From CAVRUD01 sp963849635 (GTDB taxonomy: Bacteria > Chloroflexota > Chloroflexia > Thermomicrobiales > UBA6265): a DNA stretch of 64,000 nucleotides. Numbering within the stretch: position 1 is the stretch's first letter; every line of letters begins with the position of its first letter. This document shows positions 1 to 8,034 of the stretch, in pieces. A model generated the notes under the pieces. The model did not search any database and was not told the DNA's origin. It saw only the letters and a program-made list of their open reading frames with translations. A program made the translations under genes and the position numbers. The stretch is taken from NCBI GenBank assembly GCA_963849635.1, contig CAWKIA010000002.1:41735-105734 (forward strand), read 5' to 3'.

Positions 1-252
1 GATGAGGGCCGAGCCGACAACGAAGACGACCGTGTTTCGCACAAACTTGGGGAAATCGGGGTTGCTCCACAGCCGCCGGTAGTTATCGAGCCCGATGAAT
101 CGGGTATCGGTGGCCCCGATCCCAAGCAGCGCCCGATCCGTCAGGCTCGTCCCGATTGCCCAGACGGCTGGGACGACAAAGAAGACTGCCAGCAGCAACG
201 CGGCCGGGGTGAGCGTGGCCAGGAGCGGCGCCTCCCGGCGGTACGCTTTCAT
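1..252 (-). CDS. Sugar ABC transporter permease, MalF type (partial)
   Basis: This is the N-terminal 84 codons of an inner-membrane permease; the rest lies outside the window. Translation from the ATG at 252 gives MKAYRREAPLLATLTPAA, a hydrophobic first membrane helix and then a TDRALLG...FIGLDNYRRL stretch. The second motif is typical of the first periplasmic segment of MalF/UgpA-type permeases. It lies 113 bp downstream of a solute-binding protein gene on the same strand, with a strong hairpin between them, so the two form one sugar-uptake operon. The substrate cannot be read from the sequence. Confidence 0.8.
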   Translation of the reverse strand, partial: MKAYRREAPLLATLTPAALLLAVFFVVPAVWAIGTSLTDRALLGIGATDTRFIGLDNYRRLWSNPDFPKFVRNTVVFVVGSALI

Positions 253-264
253 CCTCGACCTTGG

Positions 265-297
265 GACGTGGCCGGCCCGATCAGGGCCGGCCACGTC
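265..297 (-). terminator. Strong hairpin between binding-protein and permease genes
   Basis: A perfect 14-bp stem (GACGTGGCCGGCCC and its complement) closes a 5-nt loop. No U-run follows in the direction of transcription, so partial termination or mRNA stabilisation is more likely than full termination. Such intergenic hairpins are known between malE and malF, where they keep the binding protein in excess over the permease. Confidence 0.6.
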
Positions 298-365
298 GTG
301 GTGTGGCCAGTGCAGCCAGAGCCGGATTTTGGCGGCGAAGGGGGACATGGCTCACGCTCGCCTGC

Positions 366-1730
366 TCAGGACTGCTTGACCGTCCGATCCTCGCCGAGGA
401 TCCGGGTCATCTCTTCGGCATAGCGCTGGACGGCTTCCTCCGGCGTGGCCTCGCCGGTGGCGACGATCCCGGTCGCGTTCTGGATCACCCCGATGAGTTG
501 GCGGTAGGACGGATCGGGCGCCGCGAAGACGAGGTGGGGGAAGCTGTCAACCATCGCGGTCAGGAACGGCGAGGCCGCAAACGCCGGGTCCTGCGCCGCA
601 TCCTCCCGCGGCGGGATATGCGGGCTCACCGTGTTGAGCGCGACGAGCGTATCCGGCGAGTTAGCGGCCGCGATCAGCGCCCATGCCAACTCTTTGCTCT
701 TGCTCTGTGCATTCATGTACCAACTGTTGCCCACTCCCCCGACCGCGAAGGGCGGCCGGCCGTCCGCCGCCGGGAAGAGGACGTACCCGGTCTGCCCGCG
801 CGCGACATCGGGCAGGGCGGCTTCCCAGTCACCATAGACCCACGAGCCGTCGTAGATCATCGCCAACTCGCCCATGGCAAAGGCTTGGCGCAGCATCACG
901 GCCGGGTTGGCCGCGGTCATCGCTTGCTGCGGCACCGTCTCATCAATCTGGAACGCGGTCTGGTAGTGGGTGAGTGCACCGCGGATCGCGGGACTGTCGA
1001 TAATCCAGCGGCCGGTGTCGTCCGTCAGGCTTCCACCATAGGCATAGAGTAGCGGCAGGAGGCCACGGACGGCCGTGCCGTTGCCGCCGTTCGCGCCGGC
1101 ATAGATGCCGTAGGGCATGACGTCTGGCAAGGCGGCCTTGATTTGACGGGCGGCCGCAAGGATGTCATCCGGGGTGGACGGCAGCCAGTCGCGCGGCAGC
1201 TGTGCCTGCTCGAAGAGGTCCTGCCGGTAGTAGAGGAAGTGCGTATCGAGCACCGTCGGCAGTGACCAGGTCTTGCCCTGGAAGGCAATCGCTTGCCGAA
1301 CGGTGTCGGGGTACTGCGGCCAGCCGTCCCACTGGGCGAGATAGGGATCGAGCGGCTCCAGGAAGCCGGCGGCGCCAAGCTCACCCACGCCGAGCCCCGT
1401 CGTGATGAACACATCCGGAGCGCTGCCGCTGCTAAGGGCCAGGAAGAGCTGGGTATCGAAGCTCCCGGCGGGGGCAGGCTCGATCGTGAACTCCGCATCG
1501 GGATTTGTCGCCTTGACAGCCGCCGCCGCCGCGTTGGCCACCGCCTCCAGGGCCGTGTTCGACGCGTCGAATCCGACCGTGATCCGACCCGTGAGCCCCT
1601 GCGCCGCTGGGTGGGCCGCATGGGTGCCACGCGATCCGGCGAAGAGCGCCACGCCGGCCACGCCCGCTGCCCCCAGACAGAGCGACCTCCGGGAGAGATG
1701 TGTTTGCTGCGTCCGGCTTGTGGTTACCAT
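366..1730 (-). CDS. Extracellular solute-binding protein of a sugar ABC transporter
   Basis: A 454-aa secreted binding protein (family 1) that captures a sugar outside the membrane. The ATG at 1730 is preferred over upstream ATGs because GGGAGA lies about 7 nt before it. The N-terminus carries SRRSLCLGAAGVAGVALFAG, a Tat-like twin-arginine leader, with mature sequence from about residue 40. The fold is supported by GRITVGFD, then SGSAPDVFITTGLG, then FAMGELAMIYDGSWVYGDW, which are usual landmarks of this family. The permease start lies downstream at 252. The ligand is unknown. Confidence 0.85.
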   Translation of the reverse strand: MVTTSRTQQTHLSRRSLCLGAAGVAGVALFAGSRGTHAAHPAAQGLTGRITVGFDASNTALEAVANAAAAAVKATNPDAEFTIEPAPAGSFDTQLFLALSSGSAPDVFITTGLGVGELGAAGFLEPLDPYLAQWDGWPQYPDTVRQAIAFQGKTWSLPTVLDTHFLYYRQDLFEQAQLPRDWLPSTPDDILAAARQIKAALPDVMPYGIYAGANGGNGTAVRGLLPLLYAYGGSLTDDTGRWIIDSPAIRGALTHYQTAFQIDETVPQQAMTAANPAVMLRQAFAMGELAMIYDGSWVYGDWEAALPDVARGQTGYVLFPAADGRPPFAVGGVGNSWYMNAQSKSKELAWALIAAANSPDTLVALNTVSPHIPPREDAAQDPAFAASPFLTAMVDSFPHLVFAAPDPSYRQLIGVIQNATGIVATGEATPEEAVQRYAEEMTRILGEDRTVKQS

Positions 1731-2162
1731 TTCAATTCTCCCGTTCTGCATGACGACGACTGCCGACAATGACGAAGGAATGACCACCTGTGCCCCGGCG
1801 TCCTATGAGTCGGGGCCAATGGACGAGCAGCATCCAGACGACGGTGATCGGAAGCACGATCACGCCCCACGCCGAACCCGATGCGGAATAAGCGCGATGG
1901 GGGGAAGATCGACGTTAGCTACTTAGCGTTGCCATTCGGGCAGAACGCACCGAGTGGTATGGAGGTAATTCCTCCATCCGCCACGTCGAAAGAGCATTCA
2001 CCGCCATTCGCGGCCCATATCGACATCACCGCTTCCAAAACAATCATCGGACCGGCGGTACGATCAGACATCCGTAAAAATTGCCGATTTTTCCTGCCGG
2101 ATCAGTTGGTTTCCGCATACCAGACTGGACCGTTGGAGCTCGCCACCGGTCGTTAGTTGATG
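1731..2162. other. Non-coding upstream region, no gene seen
   Basis: About 430 bp between the binding-protein start and the beta-lactamase-like remnant. I see no convincing ORF. It should hold the promoter of the binding-protein operon, but I could not choose a clear -35/-10 pair. Confidence 0.4.
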
Positions 2163-2369
2163 CTTCGACGATCCAAGCACCATCCCGACCGCCTCATCGC
2201 GGATGCGGCCGATCCCCCCTTCGTCGGGTCCCAGGTTGACCAGGACCACGAAATTCAGGTCCTCCACCTCAAGCCGTCGCATCGTTGAGTTGCCTCCGGC
2301 GATGGAGCCGTCCATGCCGATCACGTCGCCGTCAATCCAGCGGTATGCGTCGGCGATGCCCACCGGCAT
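2163..2369 (-). pseudogene. C-terminal remnant of a serine hydrolase (beta-lactamase family)
   Basis: The minus strand reads DVIGMDGSIAGGNSTMRRLE and then DLNFVVLVNLGPDEGGIGRI. This resembles the end of class C beta-lactamase-like esterases, where an H-x-G motif followed by GGNSTM and a hydrophobic VVVLxN strand form the last part of the fold. Only about 70 residues remain. The Ser-x-x-Lys and Tyr motifs are absent and no start or ribosome site fits. The ORF continues past the homologous stretch at both ends without looking like protein. It is best read as a decayed gene. Confidence 0.45.
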
Positions 2370-2459
2370 GGATCCGCCCTCCGGCAATGCGGTACCGGAG
2401 CCAACCATTTCGGTCTTCACGTGCGCCGCATCCGGGCAACCGGACGCGGCGTTTTGCGA

Positions 2460-2492
2460 TTTACGTGATTCCCCAGTGGTCTCACGGATGGC
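2460..2492. promoter_or_regulatory. Duplicated upstream element, copy 1
   Basis: 33 bp starting TTTACGTGAT and ending CTCACGGATGGC, matched by a second copy at 3238-3270 with the same length and 26 identical positions. It contains CGTGA-N13-TCACG (2464-2486), an inverted repeat suited to a dimeric regulator. It lies about 70 bp before the start of the secreted protein at 2560. Confidence 0.55.
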
Positions 2493-2559
2493 AGGAGATT
2501 CGCCGTGCCACACCCTGAAGGCGCGGTGGGGTCACCGTATCAGTCGAAAGGAACGTCAG

Positions 2560-3123
2560 ATGAAAACGCATGCGACGGTCAGGGAGCAAGCAGTAAACGT
2601 CGGTCGTGGCAGGATGCGTCTCACTGCGGCCGTGTTCGTTGCCCTGCTCATGCTGGGTATGACGATGGGAGCCGGAGGCGCCTATTCCATTGGTCAGCAC
2701 GAGTACGTTCAGAACTGCAAGGGCGCTGGCGGTACGTCCAAGAGTGTCGGGACCCGCAGAGTTAAGTGTACGATCGGCAATTGGTCGCAGACGTGCGACT
2801 TCAACTTTGATCCGCCATCGTGCTCCTCCTCGTTCAGTGTGCCCCTGAGCGACCCCCATGCTCCGGCCGGCGGCGGAGTCCTCGAAACCGGCGGTTCGGC
2901 GACGAACGATCCCCTTTCCCCGGTCGGTGGCGGGGTCCTCGTCCAGACGGAGATTGCTCCGACCACGCCGGATAGGGGCGGCGGGGTGCTCGTCATGACC
3001 ACGGCCGAGACCGTGTCTGTGCCGCCCGAGACGGCGTCAACTGACCAGGATCCGCGATTCGTGACGGCGGTCGTGACCACCGACAGTGCAACGATCGTAT
3101 CGGACGACGCGGAGCAGCCGTAA
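2560..3123 (+). CDS. Small secreted protein with two-Cys core and GGGVL repeats (copy A)
   Basis: A 187-aa protein of no recognised family. The ATG at 2560 follows AAAGGA. Residues 20-45 form a signal segment (AAVFVALLMLGMTMGAGGA). The mature core reads GQHEYVQNCKGAGGTSKSVG and then VKCTIGNWSQTCDFNFDPPS followed by Cys, with four cysteines. The rest is low-complexity, with three copies of GGGVL followed by an acidic/Thr stretch. The neighbour at 3352 is a paralogue with the same core and an analogous repeat tail, so the pair arose by duplication. Role unknown; a secreted or surface protein is inferred from the signal segment only. Confidence 0.7.
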   Translation: MKTHATVREQAVNVGRGRMRLTAAVFVALLMLGMTMGAGGAYSIGQHEYVQNCKGAGGTSKSVGTRRVKCTIGNWSQTCDFNFDPPSCSSSFSVPLSDPHAPAGGGVLETGGSATNDPLSPVGGGVLVQTEIAPTTPDRGGGVLVMTTAETVSVPPETASTDQDPRFVTAVVTTDSATIVSDDAEQP

Positions 3124-3181
3124 GGGTTATTCCGCCATTCCGCCATAGAGAGATCGGAGCGGCATCCCAGGCCAGCGCCAT

Positions 3182-3227
3182 ACACACGACCGCCGCGTCC
3201 AGACATCCGAGCGCGGCGGTCGTGTGT
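3182..3227 (+). terminator. Hairpin terminator after copy A
   Basis: A perfect 16-bp stem (ACACACGACCGCCGCG and its complement) closes a 14-nt loop, 58 bp after the stop. No long U-run follows, but stem strength and position suggest termination. Confidence 0.65.
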
Positions 3228-3237
3228 CTATCGTCAA

Positions 3238-3270
3238 TTTACGTGATCCATAAGTGACCTCACGGATGGC
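3238..3270. promoter_or_regulatory. Duplicated upstream element, copy 2
   Basis: Second copy of the 33-bp element, again with CGTGA-N13-TCACG (3242-3264). It sits directly after the hairpin and about 80 bp before the start at 3352. The arms are identical in both copies while the spacer differs, which points to selection on the arms. Confidence 0.55.
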
Positions 3271-3351
3271 GGCGACCGATCACGGACCTAGTCTATGGGT
3301 GTGGTTAGGTCTTTCGACGATTCGACATTCGATAAACGAGGGAGGATCACG

Positions 3352-3969
3352 ATGGCAGCGAACACCATGACCATGGAGCACGAGAATCACATCGGTTTCT
3401 TCGGTCGATCGATTGTGCGGCTGACGATTGCCGCGCTCATGGCCGTTCTGGTCCTCGGCGCGGCCTCGGAGATCGCCTCGGCGAAAGCAGTGACGACCAC
3501 CCTGGGCCAGAATGAGTTTGTGCGGGCATGCCGGGCAGGTGGAGGCACGACAAAGCGGCTCGGCACCCACGTCGTCCAGTGCACGACCGGAAGCGGCGAG
3601 GTGGTCACCTGCGACTTCAACACCACCCCGGCGACCTGCATCATCCCGTTCACTCCGCAGCAGAGTGACCCAATGGCGCCGGTCACCGGCGGCATCTTCG
3701 AGCAGGTCGATGCCGAGCCGAGCGGCCCGGTTGTCCGCCCTGGTCAGGTTGGCGGAGTTAGCGGCGGGGTCTTCGAGCAGGTCGATCCCGCCCCTGCCCC
3801 ACCCGACACGACCGTGACGACTGGTGGCACCTTCGAGGTCGTGGACGTGGTCGCCACCGAGGAACCGGCCCCCGCTCCCGCTCCCGGAGGCCAGGCGGCG
3901 CCGGCGACATCCGAGGTCGTGGCGGCCGAGCCGGTCGTGGTCGAGTTCGTCGAGGACGAGCAGGCCTAA
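3352..3969 (+). CDS. Small secreted protein with two-Cys core and GG-FE-VD repeats (copy B)
   Basis: A 205-aa paralogue of the protein at 2560. The ATG at 3352 is chosen because GGGAGG precedes it by about 6 nt. After a signal segment (LTIAALMAVLVLGAASEIAS) comes LGQNEFVRACRAGGGTTKRL, then VVQCTTG and VTCDFNTTPATC, matching copy A residue for residue at all four cysteines. The tail holds GGIFEQVD, GGVFEQVD and GGTFEVVD, then a Pro/Ala-rich acidic end. No enzyme motif is visible. Function unknown. Confidence 0.7.
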   Translation: MAANTMTMEHENHIGFFGRSIVRLTIAALMAVLVLGAASEIASAKAVTTTLGQNEFVRACRAGGGTTKRLGTHVVQCTTGSGEVVTCDFNTTPATCIIPFTPQQSDPMAPVTGGIFEQVDAEPSGPVVRPGQVGGVSGGVFEQVDPAPAPPDTTVTTGGTFEVVDVVATEEPAPAPAPGGQAAPATSEVVAAEPVVVEFVEDEQA

Positions 3970-4007
3970 TCTTGGCAAGAACCGCAATTCCTGATCGGAA
4001 AGCGCAG

Positions 4008-4036
4008 AACGGCCGGGCGAATGGTGCCCGGCCGTT
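4008..4036 (+). terminator. Hairpin terminator after copy B
   Basis: An 11-bp stem (AACGGCCGGGC and its complement) closes a 7-nt loop, 39 bp after the stop and followed by TTT. Confidence 0.65.
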
Positions 4037-4121
4037 TGACGCATGTCCCCTCATGGCGTTCTTCCTGTAGGGCGGAGATCCCGCTCCGAAGACAGACGAG
4101 CCATTGGGGGAACATGGCTGT

Positions 4122-5400
4122 ATGCGTTATGACAAGGAAATGACCTCGGTAGGGACCACGATGCGGTGGGCGTCGGCGGTTCTGGCGCTGTTGGTGTCGC
4201 TGAGCGTGGGCATGAGCGCTGCCGTCGCGCAAGACGACGGCAACGCGTCCGGTGACCCGCTCGACCTCCCCGCCCTCGTGCTGCGCCCGGCCGATCTGCC
4301 CGCCGGCTACGGTGTGCTGGACGGCCTGTTCATTTCGCCCCTGACCGGCGTCGTCGCCGAGTACTGGGCGGAACTGGGGCTGCCCGATCCCGCTTCGGAC
4401 GGCGCTAACCTCTCGCGCAAGGCGCTCACCCAGCTGACGCAGTACACGGACGCCGATGCCGCTCAGGAGCGGCTGAACGAGATCCGGGACGAGCTCTCGG
4501 GCGCCGCGCCACAGGGTGACGAGATCGTCATCGCCGATGAGAACGGGCAGCCGATCGATGCCCCACGCCAGATCGTGCCCGATGCCCCGATCATCGCCGA
4601 TGACACAATCACAACGACCTTGACGTCCACCAGCGTCCAGGGCACGCCGGTGAACGCCCTGGAGATCACCTACCGGACAGGGACGGTCCTGGCGGGGGTC
4701 ACCATCAGCGATTTTTCTGGGACACCGCCTACCTACGATGAGGTGGCCGCGCTGGCGTACGTGGTGCTCGACCGCATCACGGGCTCCGGTGAGGGGGCTG
4801 GGCCCGGTTGGAGCGCCAAGGGGCTCCATTTCGACGACGAGGACGAGGATCTGCAGGAGATCGAATCGGCCGAGTCTTACCTCGGGCTCGACGGTCAACC
4901 GCTCCCGCTCGTCAACGACACCGAGGAGAGTTTTGCGGATCGGGCGGGGGTCTGGGCCGAGGGCAGCGTTCAAGATGTCTACCAGGTCAACCAGACGCTC
5001 GGGGAACTGGGAAGCGACGATCCGGCGGATCACCTCTTCTACACGACGTGGATCTACAGCTTTGGCTCGGCCGAAGACGCCAAGGCTTTCGTCGAGACGG
5101 CACTTGATGACATCCTCGACGACTCCGCCAGTTACGCCTCCGTCGAGGAGGAGCGCGTCTCCGGTTTTGGTGGTGAAACCGGCGGCATCGCCTACGAGTC
5201 CGACCTGGGGGACGGCGACACCTCCTCCGGGTACAGTGTCTGGGTCCAGGACGGCCGCACAGTGGTCAGCGTACAGGTAGACACGGGCGACGGCGTCGAC
5301 CCTCGACGGCGTCAAGGAGTTGGCACGGATGCAGGTTGACTGTGTGAAGAGCGACGAACCGTGTGAGCCGGTGGCGGTGCCGGAGGGGTTGTTTGGGTAG
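4122..5400 (+). CDS. Secreted hypothetical protein, C-terminus frameshifted
   Basis: About 425 residues once one extra base near 5297 is corrected. The reading then continues LDGVKELARMQVDCVKSDEP and ends GLFG at 5400; uncorrected, it stops at 5339 after a nonsense tail. The extent of 1279 bp is one base over a multiple of three, which fits. A signal segment (VLALLVSLSVGMSAAVAQ) is followed by ALVLRPADLPAGYGVLDG, a motif common in secreted Chloroflexota and actinobacterial proteins. Two related halves may exist, since the LRPADLP region and the later VNQTLGELG...DHLFYTTWIYSF region each precede an acidic helix. ATG 4122 follows GGGGGA; ATG 4161 is also possible. Function unknown. Confidence 0.6.
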
Positions 5401-5429
5401 GGGGCGAGAAGGTCGACCTCACCCCCTAC

Positions 5430-5455
5430 CCCCTCTCCACTGCGGTGGAGAGGGG
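5430..5455. terminator. Hairpin within a dispersed repeat
   Basis: An 11-bp stem (CCCCTCTCCAC and its complement) with loop TGCG. The same repeat core (CACTGCGGTGGAGAGGGGCG) recurs at 23622-23641, so it is a dispersed element that can also end transcription of the gene before it. Confidence 0.55.
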
Positions 5456-5504
5456 CGTTTGGTGGCGCCGTCTCCGGGAAGATTTGCAAGGCTGCAACCG
5501 TTCA

Positions 5505-5647
5505 CCACCCCGACGTCATCCTGAGCGTGCGAAGGATCTTGGCGCGTTAGCGCCTTCGTGCTCGTTCCGGATTGGACCGTCAGGGTCGGCGGCAAAGGCC
5601 GTAAACGGCCAAGATCCTTCGCTCCGCTCAGGATGACGGCGGGGTGG
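5505..5647. repeat. Palindromic host repeat (GTCATCCTGAGC type)
   Basis: Two long inverted arms: the left contains GTCATCCTGAGC and CGAAGGATCTTGGC, the right the complements in reverse order. They are separated by about 75 bp. It fills the gap between the secreted protein and the next gene. Related palindromes with a GATCCCTCGA core occur near 11 kb and 53-55.6 kb. Confidence 0.6.
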
Positions 5648-5780
5648 TGGGACGCCTCCCCCTGCCGCAGCGAGGGGGCCAGCGGCTAGGGGCCGTATCT
5701 GGCCTCTGGCGCCCCCGCCCAATCCAGGCTACAACCCTCGCCACGACAGCATGCGATCGAACGTGGCAGGGAGGAGCACC

Positions 5781-6855
5781 GTGAAGCTCGGTTTGGGACT
5801 CTATCGGCAGATGCTGACGGCGGACAATTTCCGCTTCGCGAAGCAGGCGGGGGCGACCCACATCGTCGCTCACTGGGTCGACTATTTCCGCGAGGGGCCG
5901 CGCATCCCCGCCGCCCAGAGCGCCGGCCACGGCTGGGGCTTCAGCGACAATCGGGGCAAGCTGTGGACGGTCGAGGAGCTGCGCGACCTGCGCCAGGCCG
6001 TCGAGGCCGAGGGTTTGACCCTGGCTGCGATCGAAAACCTCGATCCGTCCCACTGGTACGACATTCTCCTCGATGGCCCGGAGAAGGCCAAGCAACTCGA
6101 GGACATCAAGACGATCGTGCGGAGGATGGGCGAGGCCGGTATCCCCGTGCTGGGCTACAACTTCAGCATCGCCGGGGTCTGGGGGCATGTGGTTGGGCCT
6201 TTCGCCCGGGGCGGGGCGGAGTCGGTTGGGTTCTCGGCCTCGACCGGGCCGGAGGAGACGCCGATTCCCAACGGCCAGGTCTGGAATCTCACCTATAACG
6301 CGGACGCTCCGGCCGGGACCATCCCGCCGGTGACGACTGAGAAGCTGTGGGCCAACCTGACCGACTTCCTCCAGGCGGTTGTTCCCGTCGCGGAGGAGGC
6401 CGGGGTGCGCCTCGCCGCCCACCCCGACGACCCGCCCATGCCGACGATCCGCGGGCCATGCCCGCCTGGTCAATCAGCCCCACCTCTACCAGAAGTTGCT
6501 CGATATCTACCCCAGCCGCTCGAATGCCCTCGAGTTCTGCCAGGGCACCATCGCCGAGATGACCACCGGCGACGTCTACGAGGCGATCGATCAATATTCG
6601 AAGCAGGACGCGATCGCCTACGTCCATTTCCGCAACGTGCGCGGCAAGGTGCCCGAGTACCACGAGGTCTTCGTCGACGAGGGCGACATCGACATGATCA
6701 AGGCCCTGCGGATCTACCATCGTAACGGCTACGACGGCGTGATGATCCCCGACCACACGCCCCAGATGTCCTGCCCCGGACCGTGGCACGCGGGGATGGC
6801 CTATGCCCTCGGCTACATGCGGGCCGCCATCCGGCTGGTTCAGGAAGGCGCTTAG
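5781..6855 (+). CDS. Mannonate dehydratase-like TIM-barrel protein (one frameshift)
   Basis: Sugar-acid enzyme of the xylose-isomerase-like fold, related to UxuA (D-mannonate to 2-keto-3-deoxygluconate). The GTG at 5781 is preferred because AGGGAGGAGC precedes it. The N-terminal part reads GLGLYRQMLTADNFRFAKQA, then LAAIENLDPSHWYD and LAAHPDDPPMPTIRG. An extra base near 6458 moves the rest into another frame: ARLVNQPHLYQKLLDIYPS, then LEFCQGTIAEM, AYVHFRNVRG and an RLVQEGA end. The IHFRNVKG-like motif is characteristic of mannonate dehydratases. The extent is one base over a multiple of three, so a consensus error is likely. Whether mannonate is the true substrate is uncertain. Confidence 0.75.
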
Positions 6856-6876
6856 GGCGGGGAACGGGAGGGTCTC

Positions 6877-8034
6877 TTGCTGGAGTTGACCTGGCGCGGG
6901 ATCGTGGCCCGGCGCCTGGAGCGGCACGGGTTGGCAATCCCGCTGGCGGGCGGTGAAGCCGCTGATGCCGCCGCGGCGATGTGCGGCGCGCACGCCCAGA
7001 TCCTCACCGCAGCGGAGCTCTCGATCGGGTTGCGGTTGCGAGGTGCCACCCGCGCTGATGTCCGGCATGCCCTGTGGCAGGACCACAGCCTGATCAAGAC
7101 GTTCGGGCCGCGGGGTACGGTCCACCTCCTCCCGGCCCGGGATCTGGCCATGTGGACCGGGGCATTGGGCGCTTTGCCGCGCGGTTCCGGCCCCTTTCCG
7201 GAGCATGTCCGCATGACCCCGGCGCAGACTGAGGCGGTCATTGCCGCGATCGGGGATGCGCTGGAAGACGCCGAGCTGACGGTCGACGAGCTCACCGAGG
7301 AGGTCGTCACCCGGGCTGGACGCTGGGCTGGGGATCTGGTGATGCCTGCCTTCCAGACCAACTGGCCGCGGTGGCGGCAGGTGACGGACCTGGCGGCCTA
7401 CCGGGGCGTGCTCTGCTTCGGGCCGAACCGGGGCCGCAACGTCACCTACACCAATCCCGCCCGGTGGCTGCCTGGGTTCCGCCCGGCAGACGCGCAGACC
7501 GGGCTGCGCTGGCTGCTGCGGACCTACCTCCATGCCTACGGTCCGGCCACGCCACGCGATCTCGCGCAATGGCTGGCGGTTTCGCCGCGCTGGGCAAACG
7601 GAGTTGTTCGGGGCGTGCGCCGCCGAACTGGAACAGGTGACAGATCGGATGGGGAGGCGGCCTGGGTCGTAACGCGGCGATACAGCGACTCCCGACGATC
7701 CGCCGCGCGGTGTGCGGCTGCTGCCGTACTTCGATGCGTACGTCGTTGGCAGTCATCCACGTGCCCGCCTCTTCCCCGGGCCAGCGGCGGCGAGCGGGCG
7801 CTGGCCGGGAGCCAGGCCGGCAACTTCCCCGTCCTGCTTATTGACGGCATCGTCGCCGGTGTTTGGCACCAGCGCCGCTCGGGTAAGAAGATCGTGATCA
7901 CGGTCGAGCCCCTAAATGACCTCTCCGCCATCGACCGCACGGCCCTGGACGTGGAGGTGGAGCGAGTCGGAGAGATCATGGAGGGGCGACCGGAGTTGAC
8001 CATCGGGCCGGTGATGGTTGGGGCGCACGCATGA
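6877..8034 (+). CDS. Winged-helix DNA-binding protein, AlkZ-like (first of two; internal frameshifts)
   Basis: Member of the HTH_42 family, whose studied members (AlkZ/YcaQ) are DNA glycosylases acting on crosslinks or alkylated bases. The TTG at 6877 follows GGGAGGG. The N-terminal half is clean (IKTFGPRGTVHLLPARDLAM, YGPATPRDLAQWLAVS). Between about 7600 and 7800 the frame is scrambled: the expected VRLLPYFDAYVVGSHPR appears in another frame, and the original frame resumes at GNFPVLLIDGIVAGVWHQ. At least two compensating indels are needed. It overlaps the next gene by 4 bp (ATGA), indicating translational coupling. Confidence 0.7.
   Translation: MLELTWRGIVARRLERHGLAIPLAGGEAADAAAAMCGAHAQILTAAELSIGLRLRGATRADVRHALWQDHSLIKTFGPRGTVHLLPARDLAMWTGALGALPRGSGPFPEHVRMTPAQTEAVIAAIGDALEDAELTVDELTEEVVTRAGRWAGDLVMPAFQTNWPRWRQVTDLAAYRGVLCFGPNRGRNVTYTNPARWLPGFRPADAQTGLRWLLRTYLHAYGPATPRDLAQWLAVSPRWANGVVRGVRRRTGTGDRSDGEAAWVVTRRYSDSRRSAARCAAAAVLRCVRRWQSSTCPPLPRASGGERALAGSQAGNFPVLLIDGIVAGVWHQRRSGKKIVITVEPLNDLSAIDRTALDVEVERVGEIMEGRPELTIGPVMVGAHA

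Noticed and set aside
3966..5489. Long minus-strand ORF of 507 codons
   Set aside because: It is the shadow of the secreted protein genes on the + strand; no ribosome site or protein-like motif.
6289..7569. Minus-strand ORF of 426 codons
   Set aside because: Antisense to the TIM-barrel and winged-helix genes; composition is shadow-like.
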